Source: Rhodobacterales bacterium HKCCE2091
Lineage (GTDB): Bacteria > Pseudomonadota > Alphaproteobacteria > Rhodobacterales > Rhodobacteraceae
Assembly (NCBI GenBank): GCA_015689685.1
Contig: WVSL01000001.1
Coordinates: forward strand, 359,001-423,000
Direction of reading: 5' to 3'
Length of the DNA: 64,000 nt
In this document: positions 16,974 through 26,192 of the stretch, piece by piece
Layout: every line of letters starts with the position of its first letter
Position numbering within the stretch: position 1 is the first letter of the stretch
Notes under the pieces: model-generated
Database searches by the model: none
What the model was told of the DNA's origin: nothing
The model's input: only the letters and a program-made list of their open reading frames with translations
Translations under genes and position numbers: made by a program

Positions 16974-18872
16974 ATGACCGACTTCCTTCTGCTTGCCTTC
17001 ATCTTCCTCATGGCCGGCGTCGTCTCGGTCCCGATCGCGGCGCGGCTCGGGCTCGGCTCTGTGCTCGGCTACCTGATCGCGGGGATCGTGATCGGCCCGG
17101 TGCTGGCGCTGCTGCACGTCGACGTCGTGCAGATCCAGCACTTCGCGGAGTTCGGCGTCGTCATGATGCTGTTCCTCGTCGGTCTGGAACTGGAACCGCG
17201 GTCGCTGTGGTCCATGCGGATGCAGCTTCTCGGCCTCGGCGGCGGGCAGATCGGCCTGACCACCGCCGCCGTGATGGCGGTCGGCATCCTGCTCGGGCTG
17301 CAATGGTCGGTCGCACTGGCCGTCGGTCTCGTGCTGGCCCTGTCCTCCACCGCCATCGTCCTTCAGACACTGGGCGAAAAGGGGCTGCTGCGTTCGGACG
17401 GCGGGCAGGCGAGCTTTTCCGTCCTCCTGACCCAGGACATCGCGGTGATCCCGATGCTCGCCTTCCTGCCGCTGCTCGCCCTGCCCGAACTGGCGGAGGT
17501 GCTGCATGCCGGCAGCGCGGAGGACGGCGAGAGCCACGGCAGCGGGCTCAGCCTCGTCGCGGATCTCAACGGCTGGCAGACGACGCTGGTGACGCTCGGG
17601 TCCATCGCCGCGGTGGTGGTGGGCGGGCATTACCTGATCCGCCCGATCTTCCGCTTCATCGCGATGGCGAACCTGCGGGAGCTCTTCACCGCCACCGCGC
17701 TGCTGATCGTGATCGCCATCGCGCTCCTGATGAGCCTCGTCGGGGTCTCCGCCGCGCTCGGCACGTTCCTCGCCGGGGTGGTGCTGGCGAACTCGGAATA
17801 CCGCCACGAGCTTGAAAGCGACATCGACCCGTTCCGGGGGCTGCTGCTCGGGCTGTTCTTCATGACCGTGGGCGCGGGGATCAACTTCACCCTGCTCGGC
17901 GAGTTCCTCGTCCCGATCCTGGCCGCGACGCTTGGCCTGATGGCGCTGAAATTCGCGATCCTCTACGGCCTCGGCACCGTGTTCCGGCTGCGGGGCAGCG
18001 ACCGCTGGCTGTTCGCGCTCGCGCTCGCGCAGGCGGGGGAATTCGGCTTCGTCCTGCTGTCCTTCACGGTCGATGCCGCGGTGATCCCGCGCATGCTGGC
18101 TGACCAGCTCCTGCTCGTCGTCGCACTGTCGATGCTGCTGACGCCCGCGCTGTTCATCCTGTTCGACCGGGTGATCGCGCCCCGCTTCGCCGCCGCCGAG
18201 GACCGCGAGGCCGATACGATCGACGAACCGGCGAAGATCATCATCGCCGGGCGCGGCCGCGTCGGCGGGCTGATCCAGCGCATCCTCGAAGGCGCGGGCT
18301 ACCCGTCGGTCGTCATCGACTATTCTTCCCGCCAGATCGAGAACCTGCGCGCCTACGGCATCAAGACCTACTACGGCGACGCGACACGCCCCGACCTTCT
18401 CCATGCTGCCGGGATCGACGAGGCTAAGCTGCTGATCGTCGCGATCGACCAGAAGGACCAGATCGATCAGCTGGTGGACTACGTGGTGAAGAACCATCCC
18501 CACGTCCACGTCATCGCCCGCGCGGTCAACCGTCACCATGTCTACGATCTCTGGTGGCTCGGCTGCCGCGACATAATCCGCGAGACCTACGATTCGTCCC
18601 TGCGGATGGGGCGTTCCGCGATCGAGGCGCTCGGCATCCCGCGGGACCGGGCGCAGATGATGGTGGACGCCTTCAACGACGACGACCGGCACGCGATGAT
18701 CGAGGCGGCGGAGCTTTACGATCCGGCGATCCCGGCGATCGAGAACACCGCCTATATCGAGGGCGTCCGCAACGTGCTCGGCCCGCGGATGGTGAAGCTC
18801 CGATCCCGCATGGGCGCGATCCGGGAAACCGGTATCGATCCGGGGCGCGAGGACGAGGCCGCCGCGGAGTAG
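16974..18872 (+). CDS. CPA2-family cation:proton antiporter (KefB/C type)
   Basis: 632 residues. The first 385 or so form a Na+/H+-exchanger-type membrane domain of twelve to thirteen helices, with signature stretches GLVLALSSTAIVLQTLGEKG and LGTFLAGVVLANSEYRHELE. A cytoplasmic TrkA-N (RCK) domain follows at about residues 420-535, starting IIIAGRGRVGGLIQRILEG. It would move K+ or Na+ against H+ and be gated by nucleotide or glutathione adducts, as in Kef systems. No KefF/G ancillary gene is adjacent. The end converges on the VOC gene with a 17-base gap. Confidence 0.93.
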   Translation: MTDFLLLAFIFLMAGVVSVPIAARLGLGSVLGYLIAGIVIGPVLALLHVDVVQIQHFAEFGVVMMLFLVGLELEPRSLWSMRMQLLGLGGGQIGLTTAAVMAVGILLGLQWSVALAVGLVLALSSTAIVLQTLGEKGLLRSDGGQASFSVLLTQDIAVIPMLAFLPLLALPELAEVLHAGSAEDGESHGSGLSLVADLNGWQTTLVTLGSIAAVVVGGHYLIRPIFRFIAMANLRELFTATALLIVIAIALLMSLVGVSAALGTFLAGVVLANSEYRHELESDIDPFRGLLLGLFFMTVGAGINFTLLGEFLVPILAATLGLMALKFAILYGLGTVFRLRGSDRWLFALALAQAGEFGFVLLSFTVDAAVIPRMLADQLLLVVALSMLLTPALFILFDRVIAPRFAAAEDREADTIDEPAKIIIAGRGRVGGLIQRILEGAGYPSVVIDYSSRQIENLRAYGIKTYYGDATRPDLLHAAGIDEAKLLIVAIDQKDQIDQLVDYVVKNHPHVHVIARAVNRHHVYDLWWLGCRDIIRETYDSSLRMGRSAIEALGIPRDRAQMMVDAFNDDDRHAMIEAAELYDPAIPAIENTAYIEGVRNVLGPRMVKLRSRMGAIRETGIDPGREDEAAAE

Positions 18873-18889
18873 CGCGGCCAGACCTGCCG

Positions 18890-19288
18890 TCAGCCGCCGC
18901 CGCGGTCGGTCCCGAGACCGGCGGCGCCGTGGCGGTCCTGCCCGAAGGCGATGCGGTGCCCGTCCGGGTCGGTCACGTCGAAATCGTCGCAGCCGTAGTG
19001 TGTCGGCCGGCGGATCTCCGTCGGGCCGACGCCTGCGGCCGTGAACTCGGCATGCAGCGCCTCGACATCCGTGACGTAGATGTAAGCCGCCCATCCGTGG
19101 TTGCCCGGAACCGGGGCCGAGAGATCGCGCAGGGACAGCGCAAGCGTCACCGCGCCGCGCTGGACGATGGCGAAGCCGGGCGGTTCGCCCCAGATGCCGT
19201 TGGTCGAGAACCCGAGCCGGCAATAGAACTCCGCCGAGGCCGCGAGGTCGGACACGTCGAGCACGGGCATGGCGCGCAGCGTTTCCAT
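18890..19288 (-). CDS. VOC (glyoxalase/bleomycin-resistance fold) protein
   Basis: 132 residues from ATG 19288, which has a GGAG site 10 bases ahead. The two paired beta-alpha-beta modules of the VOC fold are visible: AMPVLDVSDLAASAEFYCRLG at the start and DFDVTDPDGHRIAFGQD near the end. In this fold a His and Glu pair usually binds metal, but the metal residues here are not certain, so it may be a binding protein. It is the last gene of the IOR-DUF3291-VOC operon, six bases after DUF3291. Confidence 0.85.
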   Translation of the reverse strand: METLRAMPVLDVSDLAASAEFYCRLGFSTNGIWGEPPGFAIVQRGAVTLALSLRDLSAPVPGNHGWAAYIYVTDVEALHAEFTAAGVGPTEIRRPTHYGCDDFDVTDPDGHRIAFGQDRHGAAGLGTDRGGG

Positions 19289-19293
19289 CGCCG

Positions 19294-19812
19294 TCACTCC
19301 GCCGCGACGGGCGGGCAGCGGCCCTCCCGCCAGAGTGTCGCGCCGGGCAGTTCGGGCCAGCCGAACGCGGTTTCCGTGGGCCCGTGATGCTGCATGTACG
19401 TCAGCCTCTCCATCGCCTCCTCCGGATCGGGGCGTTCGCCGGGAGCCACCCACCACATCGCGTGATGCGCGCCGCCGAACAGGCCGAACCATTCGCGGCG
19501 ACGGGCGTAGAACCGGGCGTGGAGCGTGCCGAACACGAACCGGTCAAGCGACGCGCCGCCCCGCCAGACAGAGGCGTTGTAGATCAGCAGCGGATCGGCC
19601 CCGACACGGGTCTGGGTGGCATTGCCGCTGTCGTCGACGTGACGCCAGACGAAGCCGTCCATCCGTTCGGCGAGCGCGTTGATCCGGTCGAGGTTGTCCG
19701 CGAAATCGGCGATCCTGGGGTCGTCGATCGGGGCGACGAGACGGGCCACGTTGACCTCGAACAACTCGTGGTCCGGGCCGGGGGGCGGGATCGTTCCGTC
19801 CAGGTCGGTCAT
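19294..19812 (-). CDS. DUF3291 domain protein
   Basis: 172 residues that match the DUF3291 pattern: ELFEVNVARLVAPIDDPRIADF, then RMDGFVWRH, SVWRGGASLDRFVFGTLHARF and WWVAPGERPDPEEAMERL. The fold is a dimeric alpha-beta barrel, related to small haem-free monooxygenases and stress-response proteins. Function is unknown. The start ATG overlaps the stop of the upstream oxidoreductase (ATGA), so the two are translationally coupled, suggesting an auxiliary role in the same pathway, for example handling a reactive product. Confidence 0.9.
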   Translation of the reverse strand: MTDLDGTIPPPGPDHELFEVNVARLVAPIDDPRIADFADNLDRINALAERMDGFVWRHVDDSGNATQTRVGADPLLIYNASVWRGGASLDRFVFGTLHARFYARRREWFGLFGGAHHAMWWVAPGERPDPEEAMERLTYMQHHGPTETAFGWPELPGATLWREGRCPPVAAE

Positions 19813-22800
19813 TCGCGTCCTCCTCCGGGCCATGTCGCCATGTCGGCGGCGATGGCGGCGCGGGTCCGCTCCACCGCCTCGGCCTTCACGGGTCCGAACC
19901 CGCGGATCTCGTCTGCAAGCGCCGCGATCCGGGCCGCCCGGTCGAGGTTGTCCGCGGTCAGCCCCGCGGTCAACCTTTCCAGAAGACCCTCGTATTCGCC
20001 GATCAGCGCCCGCTCCATCCGCCGTTCCGCGCTGTAGCCGAAGGGGTCGAACATCGTCCCGCGCAGGCGCTTCAACCGCGCCAGCCCGCCCATCGCGCGG
20101 CCCATCCACGGCCCGAAGCTGCGTTTGCCGGGGCGGCCACGGGCATCCTCGGGACCGTGCAGGATCGGTGGCGCGAGGTGGTAGCGGACCTCGAAACCGT
20201 CCTCGAACCGGTCTTTCAACCCGTCGAGAAAGCCGGTCTGCGTGTGCAGCCGCGCGACCTCGTATTCGTCCTTGTAGGCCATCAGTTTGTACAGCCCGCG
20301 GGCGGCGGCGTCCGACAGCGCGCCGGGCCCGCCGGCGATCGTCGTCTCTGCCTTCGCCACCTCTGCGACCTTTGCCCGGTAGCGGGCGGCGTAGGCGGCA
20401 TCCTGGTAGGCGGTCAGTTCCTCGACCCGCCGCGCGACGACGCCGTCGAAAGTCACGGGCGCGGGTCGGGAAACCCCCGCCTGCGCGGCGGCGCGGGCGG
20501 GATCCTGCGCGGCGATGCGGCCCCAGAGAAACGCATCGCGGTTGGCGTCGGGCTTCACCCCGTTCATCTCTATCGCGCGGAACAGGGCCTTTTCCGACAC
20601 GGGAACCAGCCCCGCCTGCCACGCCGCTCCGAGCATCAGGACGTTCGCGAAGACCGGGTCGCCAAGAAGGGCGTCGGACAGCGCGTTGGCGTCGATCACC
20701 GACAGCCTGTCCTCACCGCCGAAGGCCGTCGCGATGCGGGTGATGCGCTCCGCGGGCTTCAGGTCGGCATCGCGGTTGCGGGTGAAATCGCCGGTCGGCA
20801 TCTCCGCACTGTTCAGCACGCCCCGGGTCCGTCCGGCGGCGTAGGTCGCGCTCGCCTTCGGGCTGGACGACACCACGAGATCGCTGCCGATCAGCGCGTC
20901 GGCCTGCGCCTCGTCGATCCGCACCTGGTGGATCGCGTCCTCGGACCGCGCCAGCCGGAGGTAGCTGAGCACCGGGCCGAACTTCTGCGCGAACCCCATG
21001 AAGTCGAGCACGGTCGCACCCTTGCCCTCGAGGTTCGCGGCCATCGCGATGAGCTGGCCCACCGTCACGACCCCGGTGCCGCCGACGCCGGTCACCAGCA
21101 GGTCCCACGGCCGGTCGAGCGACGGCAGGTCCGGCTGCGGCAGGTCCGCCGCGAGCTTCTCCAGCGTCCCGCCCATCTCGACCGGCGTGCGCTTCCTCAG
21201 GCTCGCGCCCTCGACCGTCACGAAGCTCGGGCAGAAGCCGTCGAGACAGGAAAAGTCCTTGTTGCAGGACGACAGGTTGATGCGGCGCTTGCGGCCGAAT
21301 TCCGTTTCCACCGGCTCGACGCTCAGGCAGTTCGACGCGACGCCGCAATCGCCGCAGCCTTCGCAAACCGCCGTGTTGATGACCGCGAAGCGCTTCGGGT
21401 CGGCCAGCTTGCCGCGCTTCCGAAGCCGCCGTTTCTCCGTCGCGCAGGCCTGTGCATAGATCAGGATCGTGACGCCCGGGATCTCGCGCAGGTCGCGCTG
21501 GATACCGTCGAGATCCCGCCGGTGGTGGATCGTCACGCCGGCGGGCAGGTCGGCGGTGCGGAACCGTTCGGGTTCGTCCGACACGACGACCACCTTCTTC
21601 GCGCCCTCCGCCACCACCGAGGCCGCGATGCCCTCCACGCTGATCGGTCCGTCGACCGATTGCCCGCCGGTCATCGCCACGGCCTCGTTGTAGAGGATCT
21701 TGAAGGTGATGTTTGTCCCCGCCGCGATCGCCTGCCGGATCGCGAGGGAGCCGGAATGGTAGTAGGTGCCCTCACCGAGGTTCTGGAAGATGTGGCGGTT
21801 GCCGTTGAAGCGGCTGCGCGCGACCCAGTTCACGCCCTCGCCGCCCATCTGGATCAGGCTCGTGGTGTTCCGGTCCATCCAGCTTGCCATGAAGTGACAG
21901 CCGATCCCGGCCAGCGCCTCGGACCCGTCCGGCACGCGGGTCGAAGTGTTGTGCGGGCAGCCGGAACAGAAGTAGGGGGTCCGCGCGGCGCCCGGCACGA
22001 GGATCGGGGGCTGCGCGTGGGGCAGATCGTCCAGCCGCTGCGACAGGCCGGTGCCGAGGTTCATGTCGAGCCGCGCGGCGATGATCCGGGCCAGCATCGC
22101 GGGCGCGAGTTCATGCGTCCAGGGGATCAGCCGGTCCTGGTTCTCGTCCCGTTTGCCGACCATCCGTTCGGGTTTGTGGCCGGGGAAATCATAGAAGTAT
22201 TCTTTCAGCTGGCTTTCGACGATCCCGCGCTTCTCCTCGATCACCAGGAGCTCGGTCTTGTCCGTCGCGAAGGCGAGCGCGCCGCGGTATTCCAGCGGCC
22301 AGACCATACCGACCCTGTAGATGTCGAGCCCCATCTCCGCCGCTTCCGCCTGGCCGATTCCGAGCAGGCGCAGCGCCTCCAGCGTGTCGCCGTGGGCCTT
22401 GCCGGTGGTGACGATGCCGAAGCGCGCGGGGTGTCCCCATTCGGCCCGGTCGATCGGGTTGGCGCGGGCGAAGGCGAACACGGCCTCCTTCTTCGCCTCC
22501 ATCCGTTCCTCGATCTGGGACCCGGGCAGATCCGGCCAGCGGTAGTGCAGGCCGGTTTCCGGCGCGGCGTAGTCGGTCGGCGTGACGAAGGCGCGGTCGG
22601 CGGGCAGGTCGAAAGACATGCCGGATTCGACGATCTCCGAGATCGCCTTGAACCCGACCCACATCCCGCTGAAACGGCTAAGCGCGTAACCGTATTCCGC
22701 GAAGGGCAGGAACTCCGCCACGTTCGACGGGCTGAGCGTCGGCATGAAGAAGTTCATGAAGGCGACGTCGGACTGGTGCGGCATCGAGGACGAAACGCAG

Positions 22801-23261
22801 CCGTGATCGTCGCCCGCCACCACCAGCACGCCGCCATGCGGACTGCTGCCGTAGGCATTGCCGTGCTTCAGCGCGTCCGAGGCCCGGTCGACCCCGGGCC
22901 CCTTGCCGTACCAGAGCCCGAACACCGCCTCGCAGGTCTTGTGCGGATCGGTCTCGACCTGCTGCGTGCCGATCATCTGCGTGGCGCCGAATTCCTCGTT
23001 CACCGCGGGCAGGCATTCCACCCCGGCCGCGTCCAGCAGCGCCTTCGACCGCGCCATCTCCTGGTCGACCCCGCCGAGCGGCGAGCCGCGGTAGCCGGAG
23101 ACGAAGCCGCGGGTATCGAGCCCTTCGGCCCGGTCCCGCCGCGCCTGGTCGAGGACGGCCCGCACGAGCGCCTGCGTCCCGGTCAGGAACACCCGGCCCT
23201 CTGTCCGGGTGTAGCGATCTTCGAGGGAATACTCGGCGAGAATCGGGGTCTGGTCGGTCAT
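19809..23261 (-). CDS. Indolepyruvate:ferredoxin oxidoreductase, fused single chain
   Basis: 1150 residues from ATG 23261. It oxidatively decarboxylates aryl-pyruvates (from Phe, Tyr, Trp) to aryl-acetyl-CoA with thiamine diphosphate and passes electrons to ferredoxin. The alpha-like part comes first (YTRTEGRVFLTGTQALVRA). It is followed by the TPP-binding part (FCSGCPHNTSTRVPDGSEAL, GIGCHFMASWMDRNTT). A cysteine-rich Fe-S segment then holds CEGCGDCG and CNKDFSCLDGFCP. The gamma-like subunit domain starts at VTGVGGTGVVTVGQL, near residue 720. Archaeal enzymes use two chains; this fused form is usual in proteobacteria. A divergent Lrp regulator lies 124 bases away. Confidence 0.95.
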   Translation of the reverse strand: MTDQTPILAEYSLEDRYTRTEGRVFLTGTQALVRAVLDQARRDRAEGLDTRGFVSGYRGSPLGGVDQEMARSKALLDAAGVECLPAVNEEFGATQMIGTQQVETDPHKTCEAVFGLWYGKGPGVDRASDALKHGNAYGSSPHGGVLVVAGDDHGCVSSSMPHQSDVAFMNFFMPTLSPSNVAEFLPFAEYGYALSRFSGMWVGFKAISEIVESGMSFDLPADRAFVTPTDYAAPETGLHYRWPDLPGSQIEERMEAKKEAVFAFARANPIDRAEWGHPARFGIVTTGKAHGDTLEALRLLGIGQAEAAEMGLDIYRVGMVWPLEYRGALAFATDKTELLVIEEKRGIVESQLKEYFYDFPGHKPERMVGKRDENQDRLIPWTHELAPAMLARIIAARLDMNLGTGLSQRLDDLPHAQPPILVPGAARTPYFCSGCPHNTSTRVPDGSEALAGIGCHFMASWMDRNTTSLIQMGGEGVNWVARSRFNGNRHIFQNLGEGTYYHSGSLAIRQAIAAGTNITFKILYNEAVAMTGGQSVDGPISVEGIAASVVAEGAKKVVVVSDEPERFRTADLPAGVTIHHRRDLDGIQRDLREIPGVTILIYAQACATEKRRLRKRGKLADPKRFAVINTAVCEGCGDCGVASNCLSVEPVETEFGRKRRINLSSCNKDFSCLDGFCPSFVTVEGASLRKRTPVEMGGTLEKLAADLPQPDLPSLDRPWDLLVTGVGGTGVVTVGQLIAMAANLEGKGATVLDFMGFAQKFGPVLSYLRLARSEDAIHQVRIDEAQADALIGSDLVVSSSPKASATYAAGRTRGVLNSAEMPTGDFTRNRDADLKPAERITRIATAFGGEDRLSVIDANALSDALLGDPVFANVLMLGAAWQAGLVPVSEKALFRAIEMNGVKPDANRDAFLWGRIAAQDPARAAAQAGVSRPAPVTFDGVVARRVEELTAYQDAAYAARYRAKVAEVAKAETTIAGGPGALSDAAARGLYKLMAYKDEYEVARLHTQTGFLDGLKDRFEDGFEVRYHLAPPILHGPEDARGRPGKRSFGPWMGRAMGGLARLKRLRGTMFDPFGYSAERRMERALIGEYEGLLERLTAGLTADNLDRAARIAALADEIRGFGPVKAEAVERTRAAIAADMATWPGGGRE

Positions 23262-23385
23262 CTCATCCTCCCGTTTGCGAAAGAGGATACCATGACGGCG
23301 GGAAATCGGTTGCCAGAGTTCAGGCAGTCCGCAGGAATCTTGGGTAATCCTTGCGTTTTGAAAGTTGATCCTGAATGATCCATGC

Positions 23386-23853
23386 ATGGAACTGACAGAA
23401 GCAGACACCAGGATCCTTCGCGCGCTTCAGCGTGACGGCCGGATTTCCAACCAGGACCTGGCGGAGCGCGCGCGCATGTCCGCGTCCTCCTGCTGGCGCC
23501 GCGTCCGCGACCTGGAGGCGGCGGGCGTCATCACCGGCTACCGCGCCACCATCGACCCGGAAGCCTGCGGGATGGACTTCCACGCGCTGGTCCAGGTCGA
23601 ACTGTCGCGGCACGAACCGGAAAAGCTGCACCTGTTCACCGATGCCATCGCCACCCGGGACGAGATCGTGGACTGTTTCGCCACCACCGGCGATGCCGAC
23701 TACCACCTGCGGGTGATCTGCCGGTCGAAGGAGGCGTATTTCACGTTCCTTGAAGACTTCCTGTTCCAGATCCCGGTAATTGCCCGCGTGCGGACCAACC
23801 TCATCCTCAAGGAAACCAAGCGCCACGGACGGCTGGCTCTCGACGCCCCCTGA
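23386..23853 (+). CDS. Lrp/AsnC family regulator, divergent from IOR
   Basis: 155 residues from ATG 23386. The N-terminal HTH is clear (ELTEADTRILRALQRDGRIS, then SASSCWRRVRDLEAAGVI), followed by the RAM/AsnC ligand domain from about residue 65. In this family the ligand is usually an amino acid. Its position facing the indolepyruvate oxidoreductase gene suggests control of that operon by an aromatic amino acid. The gap contains AT-rich stretches with GATC words flanking CTGA (near 23367-23380) but no dyad I would name an operator. Confidence 0.93.
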   Translation: MELTEADTRILRALQRDGRISNQDLAERARMSASSCWRRVRDLEAAGVITGYRATIDPEACGMDFHALVQVELSRHEPEKLHLFTDAIATRDEIVDCFATTGDADYHLRVICRSKEAYFTFLEDFLFQIPVIARVRTNLILKETKRHGRLALDAP

Positions 23854-23891
23854 CCCTTGCGCGTCGGGCGCGGCGGGCTTAGCCCTGCCCC

Positions 23892-25574
23892 ATGCGCGCG
23901 TTCCGCAAATCCATGCGTCCGTGGCAGCTTGCCGCGCTGTCCTGGCTGGCGGCCGGTCTCTGCCTCGTGCCGATCGCCGCGGTCGTCGTCGCGGCCTTCG
24001 GCGGCGGGCTGGACACGGTGCGCGGGCTCGCCGGGTCGGTCCTGCCGCGCTACGCGGGCGCCACCGCCTTCCTCGTCACCCTCGTCGCCATCGGCACCGC
24101 GATCATCGGCACCGGCTGCGCGTGGCTCGTGACGATGACCGAGTTCCGCTTTCGCCGCCTGCTGGAGATCGCCCTGGCGCTTCCGCTGGCCTTTCCCGCC
24201 TACGTTCTGGCCTACGCCTATACCGATTTCCTCGACCATCCCGGATGGGTCCAGACCACCCTGCGCGACATCACCGGGTGGGGCCCGCGCGACTACTGGT
24301 TCCCCGAGATCCGGTCGCTGCCCGGCGCGGCGCTGATGCTGATCCTCGTGCTCTACCCCTATGTCTACCTGCTGACACGCGCCGCGTTCCTCAGCCAGTC
24401 GGCCAACGCCTACATCGCGGCCCGAACGCTCGGACGCGGCCCCGGCGCGGCGTTCCTGCGGGTCAGCCTGCCGATGGCCCGGCCCGCGATCGCGGGCGGC
24501 GTGCTGCTGGCGGTGATGGAGACGATCGCGGATTTCGGCACCGTGTCCTATTTCGGCGTCCAGACTTTCGCGACCGGCATCTACCAGAGCTGGTTCGCCT
24601 TCGCCGACCGCGCCGCCGCCGCGCAACTCGCGCTGTGCCTGCTGGCGGTCGCGCTGCTTCTGGCATGGCTGGAACGGGCCGAGCGCGGGGACAGGCGTCA
24701 CCACGGCGCCGGGCGGCGGTTCGAGGCGATGGCGCCGGCCCCGCTCGGGGGGCTCGCCGCGGCGGGCGCGATCCTCGCCTGCGCACTGCCCGTGGTGCTC
24801 GGGTTTCTCCTGCCGGCAGGGTTGCTCCTGTCGATGGGATGGGATTCCGGCCAGCTCCTGTTCGCGCCGCGCTACCTCGATTTCCTGCGCAACTCGGTGA
24901 CGCTGGCGGGCATCGCCGCGGTGCTGACCGTGGCCGGTGCGCTGGTGCTCAGCGTCAACGCGCGGCTCCATCCCTCGCCCTCGTCGCGCGGGGCGATCCG
25001 GCTGGCCGGGCTCGGCTACGCGGTGCCGGGCGGCGTGATCGCCGTCGGCCTGATGGTGCCCTTCGCCGCCTTCGACAACGCGCTCGACGGCTGGATGCGG
25101 GCGACCTTCGACATTTCCACCGGGCTTCTCGTCACCGGCTCCATCTGGCTGATGATCGCGGCCTACATCGTGCGGTTCATGGCCGCCGCGCTGGCGGCGC
25201 ACGACGCGGGGCTTTCGGCGATCAACCCCAACATGGACGCGGTGGCCCGGACGCTCGGCCGCACGCCGCGCGGGTTGCTCAGCGGGGTGCACCTGCCGCT
25301 GCTGCGGCCCTCGCTTCTGACCGCGCTCCTGATCGTCTTCGTCGACGTGATGAAGGAGCTGCCCGCGACCCTGATCCTCAGGCCGTTCAACTTCGACACG
25401 CTGGCCGTGCAGGCGCACCGGCTCGCCGCCGACGAACGCCTGGCCGAGGCCGCGGTGCCGTCGCTGGTGATCGCCGCGGTGGGCCTGTTGCCGGTGATCC
25501 TGCTCTGCCGCTCGCTCGGCCGCGAACGCGGCACGGGCCAGGCCTACGTGCCCGAGATCGAACCCGCGTCCTGA
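23892..25574 (+). CDS. fbpB: Ferric iron ABC transporter permease (FbpB/SfuB type)
   Basis: 560 residues, a fused double permease with about twelve membrane helices. Each half has an EAA loop that contacts the ATPase: AARTLGRGPGAAFLRVSLPM and VARTLGRTPRGLLSGVHLPL. The pattern matches the FbpB/SfuB/CysT-like iron permeases. The cognate binding protein is probably the one at 27096-28103, which points toward it from the other side of a two-gene insertion. The ATPase gene is not in the window. The last 31 bases overlap the convergent OhrR-like gene. Confidence 0.88.
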   Translation: MRAFRKSMRPWQLAALSWLAAGLCLVPIAAVVVAAFGGGLDTVRGLAGSVLPRYAGATAFLVTLVAIGTAIIGTGCAWLVTMTEFRFRRLLEIALALPLAFPAYVLAYAYTDFLDHPGWVQTTLRDITGWGPRDYWFPEIRSLPGAALMLILVLYPYVYLLTRAAFLSQSANAYIAARTLGRGPGAAFLRVSLPMARPAIAGGVLLAVMETIADFGTVSYFGVQTFATGIYQSWFAFADRAAAAQLALCLLAVALLLAWLERAERGDRRHHGAGRRFEAMAPAPLGGLAAAGAILACALPVVLGFLLPAGLLLSMGWDSGQLLFAPRYLDFLRNSVTLAGIAAVLTVAGALVLSVNARLHPSPSSRGAIRLAGLGYAVPGGVIAVGLMVPFAAFDNALDGWMRATFDISTGLLVTGSIWLMIAAYIVRFMAAALAAHDAGLSAINPNMDAVARTLGRTPRGLLSGVHLPLLRPSLLTALLIVFVDVMKELPATLILRPFNFDTLAVQAHRLAADERLAEAAVPSLVIAAVGLLPVILLCRSLGRERGTGQAYVPEIEPAS

Positions 25575-26044
25575 CCGCCGCCCTGCGCAGAGCCCGTGCG
25601 CGCCGCTTCCGTCATGTTACGGCGGAGCCGGTCCAGCGCGCCGATCAATTCCCCGCGTTCCTCGGCCGTCATGCCAGATGCCGCGGCCACCGCCCCGGGC
25701 AGGCCGGTCAACCGGTCCCGCAGCGCGCGGCCCTGCGCGGTCAGGCTGATCCGCACGATCCGTTCGTCCGCCGTGTCGCGCCTGCGCTCGATCAGCCCCG
25801 CCCCTTCCATCCGCTTCAGAAGCGGGGTCATCGTGTTCGACTGCAGGTTCAGGATGCGCCCGATCTCTCCGACGGTGCGGGTGTCCTGCGACCAGAGCAG
25901 CGTCATCACCAGGTATTGCGGATAGGTCAGGCCGACCCGCGCCAGCAACGGCGCGTAGAACTGGTGGAATGCCTGGTTCGCCGAATAGGTGGCGAAACAC
26001 AGGAATTCCGACAACGCCGCGTCACCCGCCTTCGATCCGTCCAT
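25544..26044 (-). CDS. MarR/OhrR-type organic peroxide regulator
   Basis: 166 residues from ATG 26044, which has a GGGGGAGAG site ahead; a GTG at 26074 is an alternative. The N-terminal FLCFATYSANQAFHQFYAPL, with Cys16, is the hallmark of OhrR, where this cysteine senses organic hydroperoxides. The winged helix follows (LTYPQYLVMTLLW, then QSNTMTPLLKRMEGAGLIER). It has a longer, Gly/Ala-rich C-terminal tail than typical OhrR. Divergent from an alpha/beta hydrolase, with three copies of a candidate operator between them. A second peroxidatic Cys partner is not seen, suggesting one-Cys chemistry. Confidence 0.92.
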   Translation of the reverse strand: MDGSKAGDAALSEFLCFATYSANQAFHQFYAPLLARVGLTYPQYLVMTLLWSQDTRTVGEIGRILNLQSNTMTPLLKRMEGAGLIERRRDTADERIVRISLTAQGRALRDRLTGLPGAVAAASGMTAEERGELIGALDRLRRNMTEAARTGSAQGGGQDAGSISGT

Positions 26045-26081
26045 GAAGCTCTCCCCCTTGCCGCTGTCATCCACAGTTTAA

Positions 26082-26162
26082 TCGCGCACGATATACTCGC
26101 AAGGGATTGACCGACTCTCCCGACAGGACTAGTTGCATCGTGCACGACATAATCGTGCACGA
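26082..26162. promoter_or_regulatory. Triple palindromic operator of the OhrR-like regulator
   Basis: The perfect palindrome TCGTGCACGA occurs at 26138-26147 and 26153-26162, centres 15 bases apart, next to the hydrolase gene. A third copy with one change, TCGCGCACGA, lies at 26082-26091 close to the regulator's own start. Two sites toward the target and one toward the regulator fit joint repression and autoregulation. Binding by this MarR protein is inferred from position and symmetry. Confidence 0.6.
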
Positions 26163-26192
26163 TTCTTTAGCGAGACGCGAAGGAGAGACGAC

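Noticed and set aside
15918-19223. Very long open frame on the minus strand (about 1100 codons)
   Set aside because: It is antisense to the LysR and cation antiporter genes, has low-complexity Arg/His/Gln-rich content and no domain; a shadow of GC-rich codon use.
20157-23378. Long plus-strand open frame (about 1070 codons)
   Set aside because: Exactly antisense to the indolepyruvate oxidoreductase, whose motifs are clear; composition is Arg/His/Gly-rich without any motif.
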